Below are positions 16,031 through 24,927 of a stretch of DNA of 64,000 nt, one piece after another (positions within the stretch are counted from its first letter, which is position 1; the number at the start of each line of letters is the position of its first letter). A program made the position numbers and the translations under genes. Below the pieces are notes generated by a model that saw only the letters and a program-made list of their open reading frames with translations, searched no databases and was not told the DNA's origin. This DNA is from Kumtagia ephedrae (GTDB lineage: Bacteria; Pseudomonadota; Alphaproteobacteria; Rhizobiales; Rhizobiaceae): assembly GCF_003012745.1 (NCBI RefSeq), contig NZ_PXYK01000020.1:62001-126000 (forward strand). Reading direction: 5' to 3'.

Positions 16031-16717
16031 TCATTCCGGCCAGTCGGCCGGCGGATCGAACCGGTATCCGGTTCCGCGGATCGTGACGATCGTGTCGGTG
16101 TCGAGCTTGCGGCGTAGCCGCACGATGCGCGAATCGATCGACCGGTCGAACGCCTCGGTGCTCTCGGCCGGCGCCGCCGCGATAATGTCGTCGCGGCTCA
16201 GCACCTTGCGCGGATTGGCGAGGAACAGCTTGAGCAGCGCCACCTGTCCGGGCGACAGCTGCTCCTCCTCCCCGGAGCGATGCATGACCAGGGCCGAACG
16301 CACGTCGACGGTGGCGTTCTCCAGCGAGACCAGTTCCGGTCCCGGCCTGCCGCGGCGGACGAGCAGCCCGGCGATGCGAGCCGCCAGCTCGCGCATGTCG
16401 GCCGGCGCATCGATGACGTCCGCCGCGCCGAGTTCGAGCGCGAGCACCGTCTCGACCAGTTCGGTCCTGGTGCGCAACAGCACGACGCAGGGATCGGACT
16501 CGCCCTGCAGCCGGCGCAGCAGGCTTAAAACCGCCGCCGACGGCAGTTCGTCGCCGAGCACGAGCACGTCGATCCGCGGTGATGCCAGCAGCGGCCGAAG
16601 TTCCCATTCCTCGTCGGCGCGACGCACGTCATAGCCGCGCCGATCGAGATAATCGCCGAACTGTTCGGCAAATGCTTCCGGGAGACAAGCAAGTGCAACC
16701 GTTGGTCTTCGCGTCAT
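16031..16717 (-). CDS. OmpR-type response regulator with degenerate receiver
   Basis: A 228-residue protein with an N-terminal receiver fold and a C-terminal winged-helix DNA-binding domain (LSRDDIIAAAP...SRIVRLRRKLDTDTIVTIRGTGYRF). Aligned by eye to the neighbouring regulator, the phosphoacceptor position is Gly55 (VLVLGDELPS), the switch lysine is Ala104 (VIDAPADM), and the acidic pair after the first strand is absent. It is therefore unlikely to be phosphorylated and may be controlled by ligand, partner protein or abundance. I start at ATG 16717; a longer frame begins with TTG. It is divergent from the canonical regulator. Confidence 0.88.
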   Translation of the reverse strand: MTRRPTVALACLPEAFAEQFGDYLDRRGYDVRRADEEWELRPLLASPRIDVLVLGDELPSAAVLSLLRRLQGESDPCVVLLRTRTELVETVLALELGAADVIDAPADMRELAARIAGLLVRRGRPGPELVSLENATVDVRSALVMHRSGEEEQLSPGQVALLKLFLANPRKVLSRDDIIAAAPAESTEAFDRSIDSRIVRLRRKLDTDTIVTIRGTGYRFDPPADWPE

Positions 16718-16762
16718 CTTTATCCCGATATTCTGTCCGCAACGCGAACCCGACTGGACATC

Positions 16763-17542
16763 ATGTTGCAACCTAATCTAGTTTCCGGCAAATTTGGAGG
16801 CCAGACGGACCTGCGCGCCAGAATAGCCATCGTCGAGGACGAGCCCGACCTGCGGGAGGCGGTAGCCGAATATCTCGGCGCCAACGGCTATGACGTGACC
16901 GCGCTGGAAAGCGCCGACGCCATGCGCGCCGCCGTCGAGACCTCTTCCTTCCATCTGGCGATCCTCGACATCGCCATGCCCGGCGAGGATGGCCTGTCGC
17001 TCGGCCGCTGGCTACGCTCGAGGATGCCGGTGGGCATCATCTATGCGACCGCCGCCGGCACCGCGATCGACCGCATCGTCGGCCTGGAGCTGGGCGCAGA
17101 CGACTACATGGTGAAGCCGTACGAGCTCAGGGAACTGCTGGCGCGCGTGCGCAGCGTGCTGCGCCGGGTCCCGCCGCCCGAGGAGATTCCGCCGCACCGA
17201 ACCGCCGGCGAAGAGCCGGCGCGGCGCGCGGTTGCCTTCGGTGACTTCAGCGCCGATCTCGACGGCCGGGTGCTCACCGGCAGCGGCGGCACCGTGATCG
17301 AGATGGCCAAGAGCGAATTCGACGTGCTGGAGGTTTTCCTGTCGCGCCCGAACCGCCTGCTTACGCGCGCCGCCCTGTCCGAGGCCATCGGCCTTGGCGA
17401 GGAGCCGGAGACGTCCCGCGCCGTCGACATCCGCGTCATGCGGCTGCGCAAGAAGATCGAGGCCGATCCGGCCAATCCGCGCTACCTGCGCACGGTACGC
17501 GGCGAGGGTTACATATTCGCGCTGCCGGAAGACACGCACTGA
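16763..17542 (+). CDS. OmpR-family response regulator
   Basis: A 259-residue two-component regulator. The receiver shows the acidic pair E25-D26 (IVEDEPDL), phosphoacceptor D69 (LAILDIAMPG) and Lys118 (MVKPYELREL). The C-terminal winged helix ends in YLRTVRGEGYIFALP. It precedes a hybrid histidine kinase by 31 bases, which is presumably its partner. The short N-terminal extension before the first beta strand is unusual but could be a misjudged start. An atypical regulator is divergent from it, so the two promoters overlap. Confidence 0.92.
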   Translation: MLQPNLVSGKFGGQTDLRARIAIVEDEPDLREAVAEYLGANGYDVTALESADAMRAAVETSSFHLAILDIAMPGEDGLSLGRWLRSRMPVGIIYATAAGTAIDRIVGLELGADDYMVKPYELRELLARVRSVLRRVPPPEEIPPHRTAGEEPARRAVAFGDFSADLDGRVLTGSGGTVIEMAKSEFDVLEVFLSRPNRLLTRAALSEAIGLGEEPETSRAVDIRVMRLRKKIEADPANPRYLRTVRGEGYIFALPEDTH

Positions 17543-17573
17543 GGCGGACGAAAGCCCGCCGGAGACTGCACCG

Positions 17574-19652
17574 ATGCATGAACGGGACATCCGAGAGGCT
17601 GCAAGGCCCGGGGCCGACGGCACTACCGTGGCGGCGCTCCGGCTGACCCGTCTGCTGCGGCAGGCGCCTGACTGGCAGCGGGTCGTACCGGAGGTGCTAG
17701 AGGCGCTCGCCCGCGGGACGAACAGCCATCGCGGTATCCTGTTCCGGCTGCGCGAACTGCCCGACAAGGGCTTTTCCCAGTCGATCGCGGCATACTGGGC
17801 CGACGAATCGCTCGAGGGCATCGCCGGCTCCCCGACGACGATCAGCCAGGAGATTGCCGAAGCCGATCCACTGCTGCACCGCCTGTCGACCGAGGTGAGG
17901 CAGGGCAAGATCTTTACCGGCCTGACCCGCGACATCGAAGGTTTCCTTCGCCGGGATTTCGAGGAGCAGCACATCAAGTCGTTCCTGTCCGTGTCGGTCT
18001 TCGCGCACGGCCATCTGTGGGGCACGCTCGCCGTCAACGACTGCGTGCGCGAGCGCGCATGGTCGGACGACGAGGTGGCAACGATCGAGATCATCGCCAT
18101 GGCCGTCGGCGACGCCATCGAGCGCTCCTTCTCGGAAGCGCATGTGAGCGAGATCATCCGCCGGACCATGGTCAAGGCGTCGCTCGACGCCATCATCGTC
18201 ATCGACGAGACCGGCAGCATCATGGAGTTCAACCCCGCCGCCGAGAAGATGTTCGGCTACAGCCGCAACGAAATTCTCGGCCGCGACCTACTGGAAACCG
18301 TGATCCCGCAATATTACCGCGAGGGCTACGCCAACGGCGCCGAATACATGGCCGGGCGCGGCGCGCCGATGATCGGCCAGCGCATGGAGACGGTGACGCA
18401 GAACGCCTCCGGCGAGGTCTTTCCGATCGAGCTCACCGCCACCGAGATCCAGGTCGCCGACCGCCGCCTGATCTTCGGTTCGATCCGCGACCTGCGCGAC
18501 AAGCATCGCGCCGAGGAGGAGATCAACCGCCAGCGCGACCGGCTGCACCAGAACGAGAAGATGGCGGCGATGGGCTCGCTGCTGGCCGGCGTCTCGCACG
18601 AACTGAACAATCCGCTCGCCGTGGTGGTGGCGCAATCGACCCTGCTGCACGAATTCGCGCCCGATCCGCAGACCAAGCTGCGGGCCGAGAAGGTGCGCGC
18701 GGCGGCGGAGCGCTGCGGCCGCATCGTCAAGAGCTTCCTCGGCATGGTGCGCCTGCACCCGCCGAGCCAGGGCGAGGTCGACCTGAACAACGCGGTCCGC
18801 GCCGCGCTGGAGGTGACGGCCTATGGCGCTCGCTCGAGCGGCATCATGATCGAAACCGACCTGATCCGCGGCGCGCTGTCGGTCATGGCCGATTCCGACC
18901 ACCTCACACAGGTCGCCGCCAACCTGCTGGTCAACAGCCAGCACGCCCTCGCCGCCTCGACCGGCGACAAGCGAATCAAGGTGCGGACCTTCCGCCGCGA
19001 CAACGGCAAATGCGGCTTCCTGGTCGAGGACAACGGTCCCGGCATCCCGATCAACATCCGCCACCGCATCTTCGAATCCTACTTCACCACCAAGCCGGTG
19101 GGCGTCGGCACCGGCATCGGGCTGTCCATCTCGAAGTCGATCGTCGAGCGCCACAAGGGCCGCATCTGGTATGAATCGGCATTCCCGACCGGCGCCCGTT
19201 TCGTGGTCGAGCTGCCGGCGGTGAACGGCGGTGCCGACTCCTTCGCCGTTGGCCCGGCTTCGGCGAGCGGCATCAGCCATGCGCTCATCGTCGACGACGA
19301 GCCGGACGTCGCCGCGTCGCTGTCGGACCTGCTGCTGCTGATGGGCATCAAATCCCGCTGCGTCCTGACCTGGACGACCGCGGAGGAGGTGCTTGGCGAG
19401 GAGGAGATCGACATCGTCTTCAGCGACCTCAGAATGCCCGGTGCCAACGGCCTCGCCATCTTCCGCGAGCTGATCACCAAACGTCCCGACCTCGCCGACC
19501 GCTTCGTTCTGGTGACCGGCGACATGATCGGGGCACGCGCGGAAGTCGACGAGCTGCCGGCCGACCATCGTCCGCAGATCCTGGAAAAGCCGTTCAGCAC
19601 GCTCGACGTGCGCGGCGTTCTCGCGGTCGTCAACGACCAGCTGAAACGGTAG
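17574..19652 (+). CDS. Hybrid sensor histidine kinase (GAF-PAS-HisKA-HATPase-REC)
   Basis: A 692-residue cytoplasmic sensor with no evident membrane segment. It has a GAF domain (about residues 30-185), PAS (about 195-310, DAIIVIDETGSIMEFNPAAEKMFGYS), a HisKA dimer with His342 in GVSHELNNPLAV, an ATPase domain with N box (NLLVNSQHA), G1 (VEDNGPGIP) and G2 (GTGIGLSIS), and a C-terminal receiver with D574-D575, Asp618 (VFSDLRMPG) and Lys672. The REC domain suggests a phosphorelay or internal regulation. The signal is unknown. It is cotranscribed with the response regulator upstream. Confidence 0.93.
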   Translation: MHERDIREAARPGADGTTVAALRLTRLLRQAPDWQRVVPEVLEALARGTNSHRGILFRLRELPDKGFSQSIAAYWADESLEGIAGSPTTISQEIAEADPLLHRLSTEVRQGKIFTGLTRDIEGFLRRDFEEQHIKSFLSVSVFAHGHLWGTLAVNDCVRERAWSDDEVATIEIIAMAVGDAIERSFSEAHVSEIIRRTMVKASLDAIIVIDETGSIMEFNPAAEKMFGYSRNEILGRDLLETVIPQYYREGYANGAEYMAGRGAPMIGQRMETVTQNASGEVFPIELTATEIQVADRRLIFGSIRDLRDKHRAEEEINRQRDRLHQNEKMAAMGSLLAGVSHELNNPLAVVVAQSTLLHEFAPDPQTKLRAEKVRAAAERCGRIVKSFLGMVRLHPPSQGEVDLNNAVRAALEVTAYGARSSGIMIETDLIRGALSVMADSDHLTQVAANLLVNSQHALAASTGDKRIKVRTFRRDNGKCGFLVEDNGPGIPINIRHRIFESYFTTKPVGVGTGIGLSISKSIVERHKGRIWYESAFPTGARFVVELPAVNGGADSFAVGPASASGISHALIVDDEPDVAASLSDLLLLMGIKSRCVLTWTTAEEVLGEEEIDIVFSDLRMPGANGLAIFRELITKRPDLADRFVLVTGDMIGARAEVDELPADHRPQILEKPFSTLDVRGVLAVVNDQLKR

Positions 19653-19774
19653 CGCGGAATACGACCAAGATTAATCGACATTCCGCTCTGTCTCTTTATT
19701 TTGTCGCATGATTTTTGTCCGAAAGGCTGCAACTTCTGCGACTTTTCAGGATCATGCTGTAGCCCTCAGGCAAA

Positions 19775-19805
19775 GGGCCCCTGCCGCCGTTGACGACAGG
19801 AGCCC
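19775..19805 (-). terminator. Possible terminator hairpin
   Basis: A stem gggcccctg (19775-19783) with caggagccc (19797-19805) has one G-T mismatch and is followed on the minus strand by only three T. It lies between the convergent kinase and the hypothetical gene at 19838, so it may end transcription of one or both. Confidence 0.4.
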
Positions 19806-19837
19806 CCGCTCTACGCCTGAGACGGCGTGGGAGGATG

Positions 19838-20236
19838 TCAGAGGATCTGGGCGATGCCGGTGGAGGTGGCGGCAGCGGCCCATTGCGGTTCAAGTTGCTC
19901 GCTCCTCACCACCCGGACCAGGCATTCGAGGTCGACCATTCCGGAGGGCAGCCCGAAGCAGGCCGGATCGGCTTCGCGGAACCGCAGGCGCGATGTCTTC
20001 GCCGTGGTCCGCACACCTTCGTCGAGTTTGGCCGGCGCGGCGAACGACGCGAAAGCCGGTCCACCCGCGCTCGGAACAAAGGCCATCGACAGGAAGGCCG
20101 CGCTCACGGCCAGCGAGAACATCATGATCGGATGGTCCGCAGAGCGCCGGCGCAACGCTAGCGACGGCACGAAACGGTGGCGTTCCCGATGTTGGAAACG
20201 GGAACCGAGGTCGGCGCGGTCGGAAAGCGCGGTCAT
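19838..20236 (-). CDS. Hypothetical membrane-anchored protein
   Basis: A 132-residue protein with a basic N-terminus (SRFQHRERHRFVPSLALRRRS), one hydrophobic segment (HPIMMFSLAVSAAFLSMAFV, residues about 35-55) and a C-terminal region with two cysteines (PACFGLPSG, DLECLVRVV). The layout suggests a protein anchored in the inner membrane with a periplasmic domain. The start ATG has only a weak ribosome-binding site. I recognise no family. Confidence 0.55.
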   Translation of the reverse strand: MTALSDRADLGSRFQHRERHRFVPSLALRRRSADHPIMMFSLAVSAAFLSMAFVPSAGGPAFASFAAPAKLDEGVRTTAKTSRLRFREADPACFGLPSGMVDLECLVRVVRSEQLEPQWAAAATSTGIAQIL

Positions 20237-20443
20237 CGTCGTCAGCCTGTTGGTTCTTATTGTATCTTCCCTGTGACTACGAAATTAGCCCAACTTTGTT
20301 TCCGACCGGTGTTGCCCGATTTTGTGGATTGTAACGCAAGGGAAACACCCGAACCGGGCAGCATGGGACGCACGCTCCACCTTGCAAGAAGCTGCGGCCG
20401 CTCATGAAGCTATCCGTTCATCCCGATCGGGCGACCGCCAGGT

Positions 20444-21292
20444 TCAACTCGCCGGCGCCAGGTCGATCGCCTGTCTGAACGCCCAGATGTGGCGGGAATA
20501 GCGGGACAGGCGTTGCACGCCGGCGGCTGGTCCGGCTTCGGCGTCGACGAGGTCGATCAGGGCGCTCGCGACGATAACGCCGTCGGCGATGGCGGCCACT
20601 GCCGCCGCCGCCTCCGGGGTCTTGATGCCGAAACCCACCATCACCGGCAGGGTGGTCGAGCGTCGGCAGCACGCGACGGCCGTCCCGATGGTTTCGATGG
20701 TGGCGGACGGGCCGCCGGTCGGTCCGACCACCGGAATGCAGTACAGGAAACCGCCGACGCCCGGACGCGGCGCGACATCCTTTTCCTCCAGCGTCATGGC
20801 AAAGAGCGGGATCATCACCATGCCATGCATTGCCAGCGCCGCCAGCAGCGCCCCGGCCTCGCGCAGCGGCATATCGGCGACGATGATGCCGTCGACGCCG
20901 CTGGCCGCCGCCCGCGCCGCGAACGCCTCATAGCCCATGACGGCGAGCGGATTGGCGTAGCCCATCAGAACGATCGGGGTCGCGCCGTCGGTCTCGCGGA
21001 AGGCGGCGACGAGGTCGAGGGTGCGGGCGAGATTGCCGCCGGCCGCCATGCCGCGCCGGTTGGCCTTCTGGATGGTGGCACCGTCCAGGATGGGATCGGA
21101 GAACGGATAGCCCAGTTCGATGAGGTCGATGCCTGCCGCGACGAAACCGTGCAGTTCCGCCAGGCTTTCCTCGAAACTGGGGTCGCTGGCGACCGCGTAG
21201 GTGGCGAATGCCCTGCGGCCCGCCGCGCGGAGGCGGTCGAACATGGCATCGACACGGGAGATGGACCGATAGGGACAGATCGAGGCGGCCAT
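20444..21292 (-). CDS. Tryptophan synthase alpha-like protein (TrpA paralog 1)
   Basis: A 282-residue TIM barrel of the TrpA family, which cleaves indole-3-glycerol phosphate to indole and glyceraldehyde 3-phosphate. The catalytic pair is retained: Glu59 in LIELGYPFSDP and Asp70 in ILDGATIQ (Salmonella Glu49 and Asp60). Phosphate-binding loops are recognisable (GPTGG, GFGIKTPEAA), although the last loop reads VASAL instead of VGSAL. It starts 2 bases after the TrpB-like stop and is the last gene of an ABC transporter/kinase unit, not a trp operon (no trpF, trpC). A catabolic retro-aldol role is more likely than tryptophan synthesis, by context. The 207 bases beyond it to 20237 show no gene. 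Confidence 0.85.
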   Translation of the reverse strand: MAASICPYRSISRVDAMFDRLRAAGRRAFATYAVASDPSFEESLAELHGFVAAGIDLIELGYPFSDPILDGATIQKANRRGMAAGGNLARTLDLVAAFRETDGATPIVLMGYANPLAVMGYEAFAARAAASGVDGIIVADMPLREAGALLAALAMHGMVMIPLFAMTLEEKDVAPRPGVGGFLYCIPVVGPTGGPSATIETIGTAVACCRRSTTLPVMVGFGIKTPEAAAAVAAIADGVIVASALIDLVDAEAGPAAGVQRLSRYSRHIWAFRQAIDLAPAS

Positions 21293-21294
21293 GG

Positions 21295-22488
21295 TCAGCT
21301 CTCCGGCCAGACGATGTCGAGATCCTTGTCGCCGGCGGCGGGCACCATGACCACCACCGCTTGCGACGGCGACAGGGTCTGCGCCAAAGCCTCCGCGGCG
21401 GCCAGCGCATGGCCGGCCTCCAGCGAGATCAGGATGCCCTCTCCTGACGCCAGGCGGCGCACCGCGTCACGGGCCTGCTCGTCCATGATTCGTACCGTCT
21501 CGACACGGCCGCCCGCCACCAGATCGGCCAGTTCCGGCGGCGAGCCTGGATAGGCCAGGCCGGAGGCGATCGAACCGGCAGGCAGGATGTGCCCGTTCTC
21601 GTCGCTCAGCACGAAAGTCTCGGCGCCATGCAGAATGCCCGTGCGCCCCGAGGCCAGCCGCGCCGAATGCGGCTGCCCCTCGCCGCTTCCCCCGGCCTCA
21701 ACGGCGATCAGGCGGATGCCAGGGTCGGTGACGAAGGCCGAGAAGATGCCGACGGTCGAGGACCCGCCGCCGACCGCCGAGACCACCGCGCCGGGCATCA
21801 GCCCGGCGGCGATCAGCTGCAGCCTGGTCTCGCTGCCGATCACCGCCTGGAAGGCGCCGACGATACGCGGAAAAGGATGCGCGCCGATGGGCGCGCCAGC
21901 GACATAGGCGGTTGTGTCGCTCGACCCCATCCAATGGCGCACCGCCGCGCTGGTGGCCGCGTGCAGCGTGCCGTCGGCATCCTGGACGATCCTGAGGTCG
22001 GCGCCGAAGGCCCGCATCTTCTTGACCGCGCCGGGATGTCGCGCGGCGTCGCGCGCACCCATGTAGATGATGCTGGCCATGCCGAGATGGGCTGCCACGG
22101 CCGCCGTGGCGATGCCGTTCTGGCCCGAACCGGTGTCGGTGACGACGCAGGAAAGCCCCATGCGGCCGGCGAGCAGGCACTGACCGAGGGCCGAATTGGC
22201 GTAGTTGCCGCCGTTGAAGGTGAGATCGTCGCGCTTGAGCAGGATGCGGGCGCCCGCAGTCGGCAGCAGCCTGGCCACTGCCTCGGACAGCGGCGTGGGA
22301 CGCCCGACGAAGTCGTGCAGCAGGCCGTCCAGCCGCATGCGGAAGCCTCGATCGATCCAGGCCTCCTCGAAGGCAGCCTCCAGGCGGTCGAGGACGGGTA
22401 GCAGCACCGGCGCCACGAACTGACCGCCGAACCTGCCATAGCGGCCGGGACGGTCCGGCGCGAGAGGCTGTGCGAGAGCCATGGTCAT
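21295..22488 (-). CDS. TrpB-like protein lacking the PLP-binding lysine
   Basis: A 397-residue homologue of tryptophan synthase beta, full length (E. coli 397). The fold markers are present: GRPTPLSEA, LLKRDDL, LGQ, IYMGARD, and the glycine loop GGGSS (240-244). At the place of the Schiff-base sequence HK (Lys87 in Salmonella) it reads N95-Y96 (FNGGNYANS), the catalytic Glu109 is Asp118 (TDTGSGQ), and the serine that contacts the PLP ring nitrogen (SGRGDKD) is Pro383 (PAAGDKD). No other lysine is near. It probably cannot make tryptophan; I infer a structural or allosteric partner of the TrpA-like proteins. Start overlaps the permease stop (ATGA). Confidence 0.9.
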   Translation of the reverse strand: MTMALAQPLAPDRPGRYGRFGGQFVAPVLLPVLDRLEAAFEEAWIDRGFRMRLDGLLHDFVGRPTPLSEAVARLLPTAGARILLKRDDLTFNGGNYANSALGQCLLAGRMGLSCVVTDTGSGQNGIATAAVAAHLGMASIIYMGARDAARHPGAVKKMRAFGADLRIVQDADGTLHAATSAAVRHWMGSSDTTAYVAGAPIGAHPFPRIVGAFQAVIGSETRLQLIAAGLMPGAVVSAVGGGSSTVGIFSAFVTDPGIRLIAVEAGGSGEGQPHSARLASGRTGILHGAETFVLSDENGHILPAGSIASGLAYPGSPPELADLVAGGRVETVRIMDEQARDAVRRLASGEGILISLEAGHALAAAEALAQTLSPSQAVVVMVPAAGDKDLDIVWPES

Positions 22489-23417
22489 TTCGCCTTGCCG
22501 ATGCGGCGGACCAGCACGGCGGCAAGGATGATGCTGCCGGTGATGATGTCCTGCAGGAACGTCGAGACCCCGAGAATGGTCAGTCCGTTGCTAATGACGG
22601 CGATGATGGTGGCGCCGACCAGGGTTCCGGGGACGTTGGCCTCGCCGTCGCGGAAGACGGTCATGCCGAGGAAGACGGCGGCATAGGCGGTGAGCAGGTA
22701 GCCGCCGCCTCCCGTCGGATTTGCGCTGCCGATGCGGCCGGTCAGGAGCATGCCCACCAGCGCCGCCAGCATGGCCGAGAGCGCGAAGGCCGCCATGGTG
22801 TTGGGCACTATGCGGACGCCCGCAAGCCGCGCCGCCTCGCGGTTGCCGCCGATGGCGTAGAGGCGCCTGCCGAACTCGATCTTGTCGAGCAGCAGCCAGG
22901 CCGCCACCGAAACGCCGATCATCCACCAGGTGAGCGTCGGCAGGCCGAACGTCCAGCCGCGGGCGATGTCGCGCACGCCGGGCGGCATGCCGCCGAACAG
23001 GGTGGCGCCGTCGGACAGCATGAAGGTGACGCCGCCGACGATGGTGCCCACGGCCAGCGTGGCGACGAAGGAGAGCACCTGGAAATGCGAGACGATGAAG
23101 CCGGAGAAGGCACCGAAGCAGCCGGCGGCCATCAGGACTATGACGAAAGCCAGTGGGGCCGGAACGCCGGCGGCGAACAGGACCATGACCAGAATGCCGC
23201 CGAAGGAGACCAGCGAGGCCGTGGCCAGGTCGAACTCGCCGGCGGCCATGACGAGCGTGACGCCGACGGAGACGATGGCCAGCAGCGACATCTGCTGAGT
23301 GATGTTGATCAGGTTGCCGGGCGTGCCGAAAGCGCCCGGAGAGGCGACGGCGAAGGCCGCGACGATGAGGATCAGCGCGAAGAGCGTACCGTATTTGCCG
23401 AATAGGTCGCTCATCAT
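22485..23417 (-). CDS. Sugar ABC transporter permease (RbsC-like)
   Basis: A 310-residue CUT2-family permease with about ten hydrophobic segments and the family regions VTLVMAAGEFDLATASLVSFGG, GRRLYAIGGNREAARLAGV and a C-terminal VGATIIAVISNGLTILGV. The ATG at 23417 has AAGGAG at 5-base spacing. It overlaps the ATPase gene's stop and the TrpB-like start, so the importer and TrpB-like genes are translationally coupled. Substrate unknown; see the TrpA/TrpB context. Confidence 0.9.
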   Translation of the reverse strand: MMSDLFGKYGTLFALILIVAAFAVASPGAFGTPGNLINITQQMSLLAIVSVGVTLVMAAGEFDLATASLVSFGGILVMVLFAAGVPAPLAFVIVLMAAGCFGAFSGFIVSHFQVLSFVATLAVGTIVGGVTFMLSDGATLFGGMPPGVRDIARGWTFGLPTLTWWMIGVSVAAWLLLDKIEFGRRLYAIGGNREAARLAGVRIVPNTMAAFALSAMLAALVGMLLTGRIGSANPTGGGGYLLTAYAAVFLGMTVFRDGEANVPGTLVGATIIAVISNGLTILGVSTFLQDIITGSIILAAVLVRRIGKAK

Positions 23418-24925
23418 CGTTGCTCCTTGCGGTCCGAATGGGCGAAAGCCGCGGCAACGATCGTCTTGGGCACGATGTCGTCGCCGGCGAGTTCCGCGGT
23501 CATGACGCCGCCGGCCATGACCAGCACGCGGCTCGACAGGGCCAGCAATTCGTCCATGTCGCTGGTCGCCATCAGCACCGCCGCGCCCTGCGCGGCCAGT
23601 TGCCGGACAATCGCGTGGATCTCCGCCTTGGCGCCTACGTCGACACCTCGCGACGGCTCGTCGAGGATGAGCAGGCGGATTTTTCGGCCGGACCAGCGGC
23701 CGAAAAGCAGCTTCTGCTGGTTTCCGCCCGACAGTGTCAGCGGTTTCGCCCATGGCGACGCCATCTTTATCGAAAGCTGGTCCCGGATCGCCATGGCGCG
23801 GGCCGAAAGCATGCGCGCGCTCGCAACCGGCAGACGGGCGTGGGTCCGGACGGCGGAAAGGTCGGCGATGGCGAGATTGTCGGCAATGCTGCGCTGTGTG
23901 ACCAAACCCTCGCCGCGCCGGTCCTCCGGCACGTAGGCGGCGCCGGCGGCGATGCGCCGGTCGATCCGGCCGGGCGCGAGTTCGACGTCGTCGATACGGA
24001 TGCGGCCGCCGGCATGGTGCCGCGCACCCCAGACGAGCTTGAGCAGCGAGGATCGGCCGGCTCCCACCAGGCCATAGAGGCCGACGATCTCGCCTTCGCG
24101 GACGGTCAGCGAAACGCTCCCGCCCGAAGGGCCGAAAGGCAGGTCCGAAAGCTCCAGCACCGGTCTGCCCGGAGCGACGGGCGCGGATGGCGCTGGCCGG
24201 CGCTCCTCATGGCCGGACATCAGGCGAATGAGGTCCGCCCGGGTCGTGCCCACGATGCCACCGGTGCCCGTCGTGCGGCCGTTGCGAAGGACCGTGTAGC
24301 GGTCGCAGATGGCAAGGACCTCGTCGAGCCGATGCGAAATGAAGATGACGGCAACCCCCTGCGCCGCCAACGCCCGCACCGCCCGGTGGAGGCGCTCCGC
24401 CTCGCCGTCGGAGAGCGAGGCGGTCGGCTCGTCCATGACGATCAGCCGGGCGCCGTCGGTCATCAGCGCGCGCACGATTTCTACCAGTTGCTTCTGGCCG
24501 GTCGTCATGCGGCCGGCCGGCAGATCGAGCGGCAGATCGGGGGCGACGAGCCGGGCGGCGGGCTCGACCCGAGCGCGCATGGCCGCCCGATCAATGACCG
24601 GGCCGCGCCTGGGATAGGGCCTGCCGACGAAGCAGTTCTCGACCGCGGTGAAATGCGGCACCAGGCTGAGCTCCTGGTGGATGAAGCGGAAGCCTAAGGC
24701 TTCCGCTTCGCGCACGCCGGCGATGCCGCGCAGCGCGCCGTCGACCCTGATCTCGCCAGAATCGGGCGTGACGAGACCCGACAGCGTCTTGATCAGCGTC
24801 GACTTGCCGGCGCCGTTCTCGCCGAGAAGGCCATGCACCGACCCCGCCACGACGGAGAGATCAACGCCGTCGAGCGCCCGGACGCCGTCGAACCGTTTGC
24901 CGAGATGGCGGACTTCCAGCAGCAT
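23414..24925 (-). CDS. Sugar ABC transporter ATP-binding protein (RbsA-like, two domains)
   Basis: A 503-residue protein with two ATP-binding cassettes typical of CUT2 importers. The first has Walker A GENGAGKS, a signature-like MTTGQKQLVEI and Walker B RLIVMDEPTASLS. The second has the degenerate Walker A GLVGAGRSS usual for RbsA, signature LSGGNQQK and Walker B LLILDEPSRGVD. The start at MLLEVRHLGKRF gives normal length. It drives the RbsC-like permease and receives substrate from the periplasmic protein encoded just upstream. Confidence 0.93.
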   Translation of the reverse strand: MLLEVRHLGKRFDGVRALDGVDLSVVAGSVHGLLGENGAGKSTLIKTLSGLVTPDSGEIRVDGALRGIAGVREAEALGFRFIHQELSLVPHFTAVENCFVGRPYPRRGPVIDRAAMRARVEPAARLVAPDLPLDLPAGRMTTGQKQLVEIVRALMTDGARLIVMDEPTASLSDGEAERLHRAVRALAAQGVAVIFISHRLDEVLAICDRYTVLRNGRTTGTGGIVGTTRADLIRLMSGHEERRPAPSAPVAPGRPVLELSDLPFGPSGGSVSLTVREGEIVGLYGLVGAGRSSLLKLVWGARHHAGGRIRIDDVELAPGRIDRRIAAGAAYVPEDRRGEGLVTQRSIADNLAIADLSAVRTHARLPVASARMLSARAMAIRDQLSIKMASPWAKPLTLSGGNQQKLLFGRWSGRKIRLLILDEPSRGVDVGAKAEIHAIVRQLAAQGAAVLMATSDMDELLALSSRVLVMAGGVMTAELAGDDIVPKTIVAAAFAHSDRKEQR

Positions 24926-24927
24926 GG

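Noticed and set aside
21295-22488. Ordinary housekeeping trpB.
   Set aside because: The PLP lysine and other active-site residues are missing, and no trpC or trpF gene is near.
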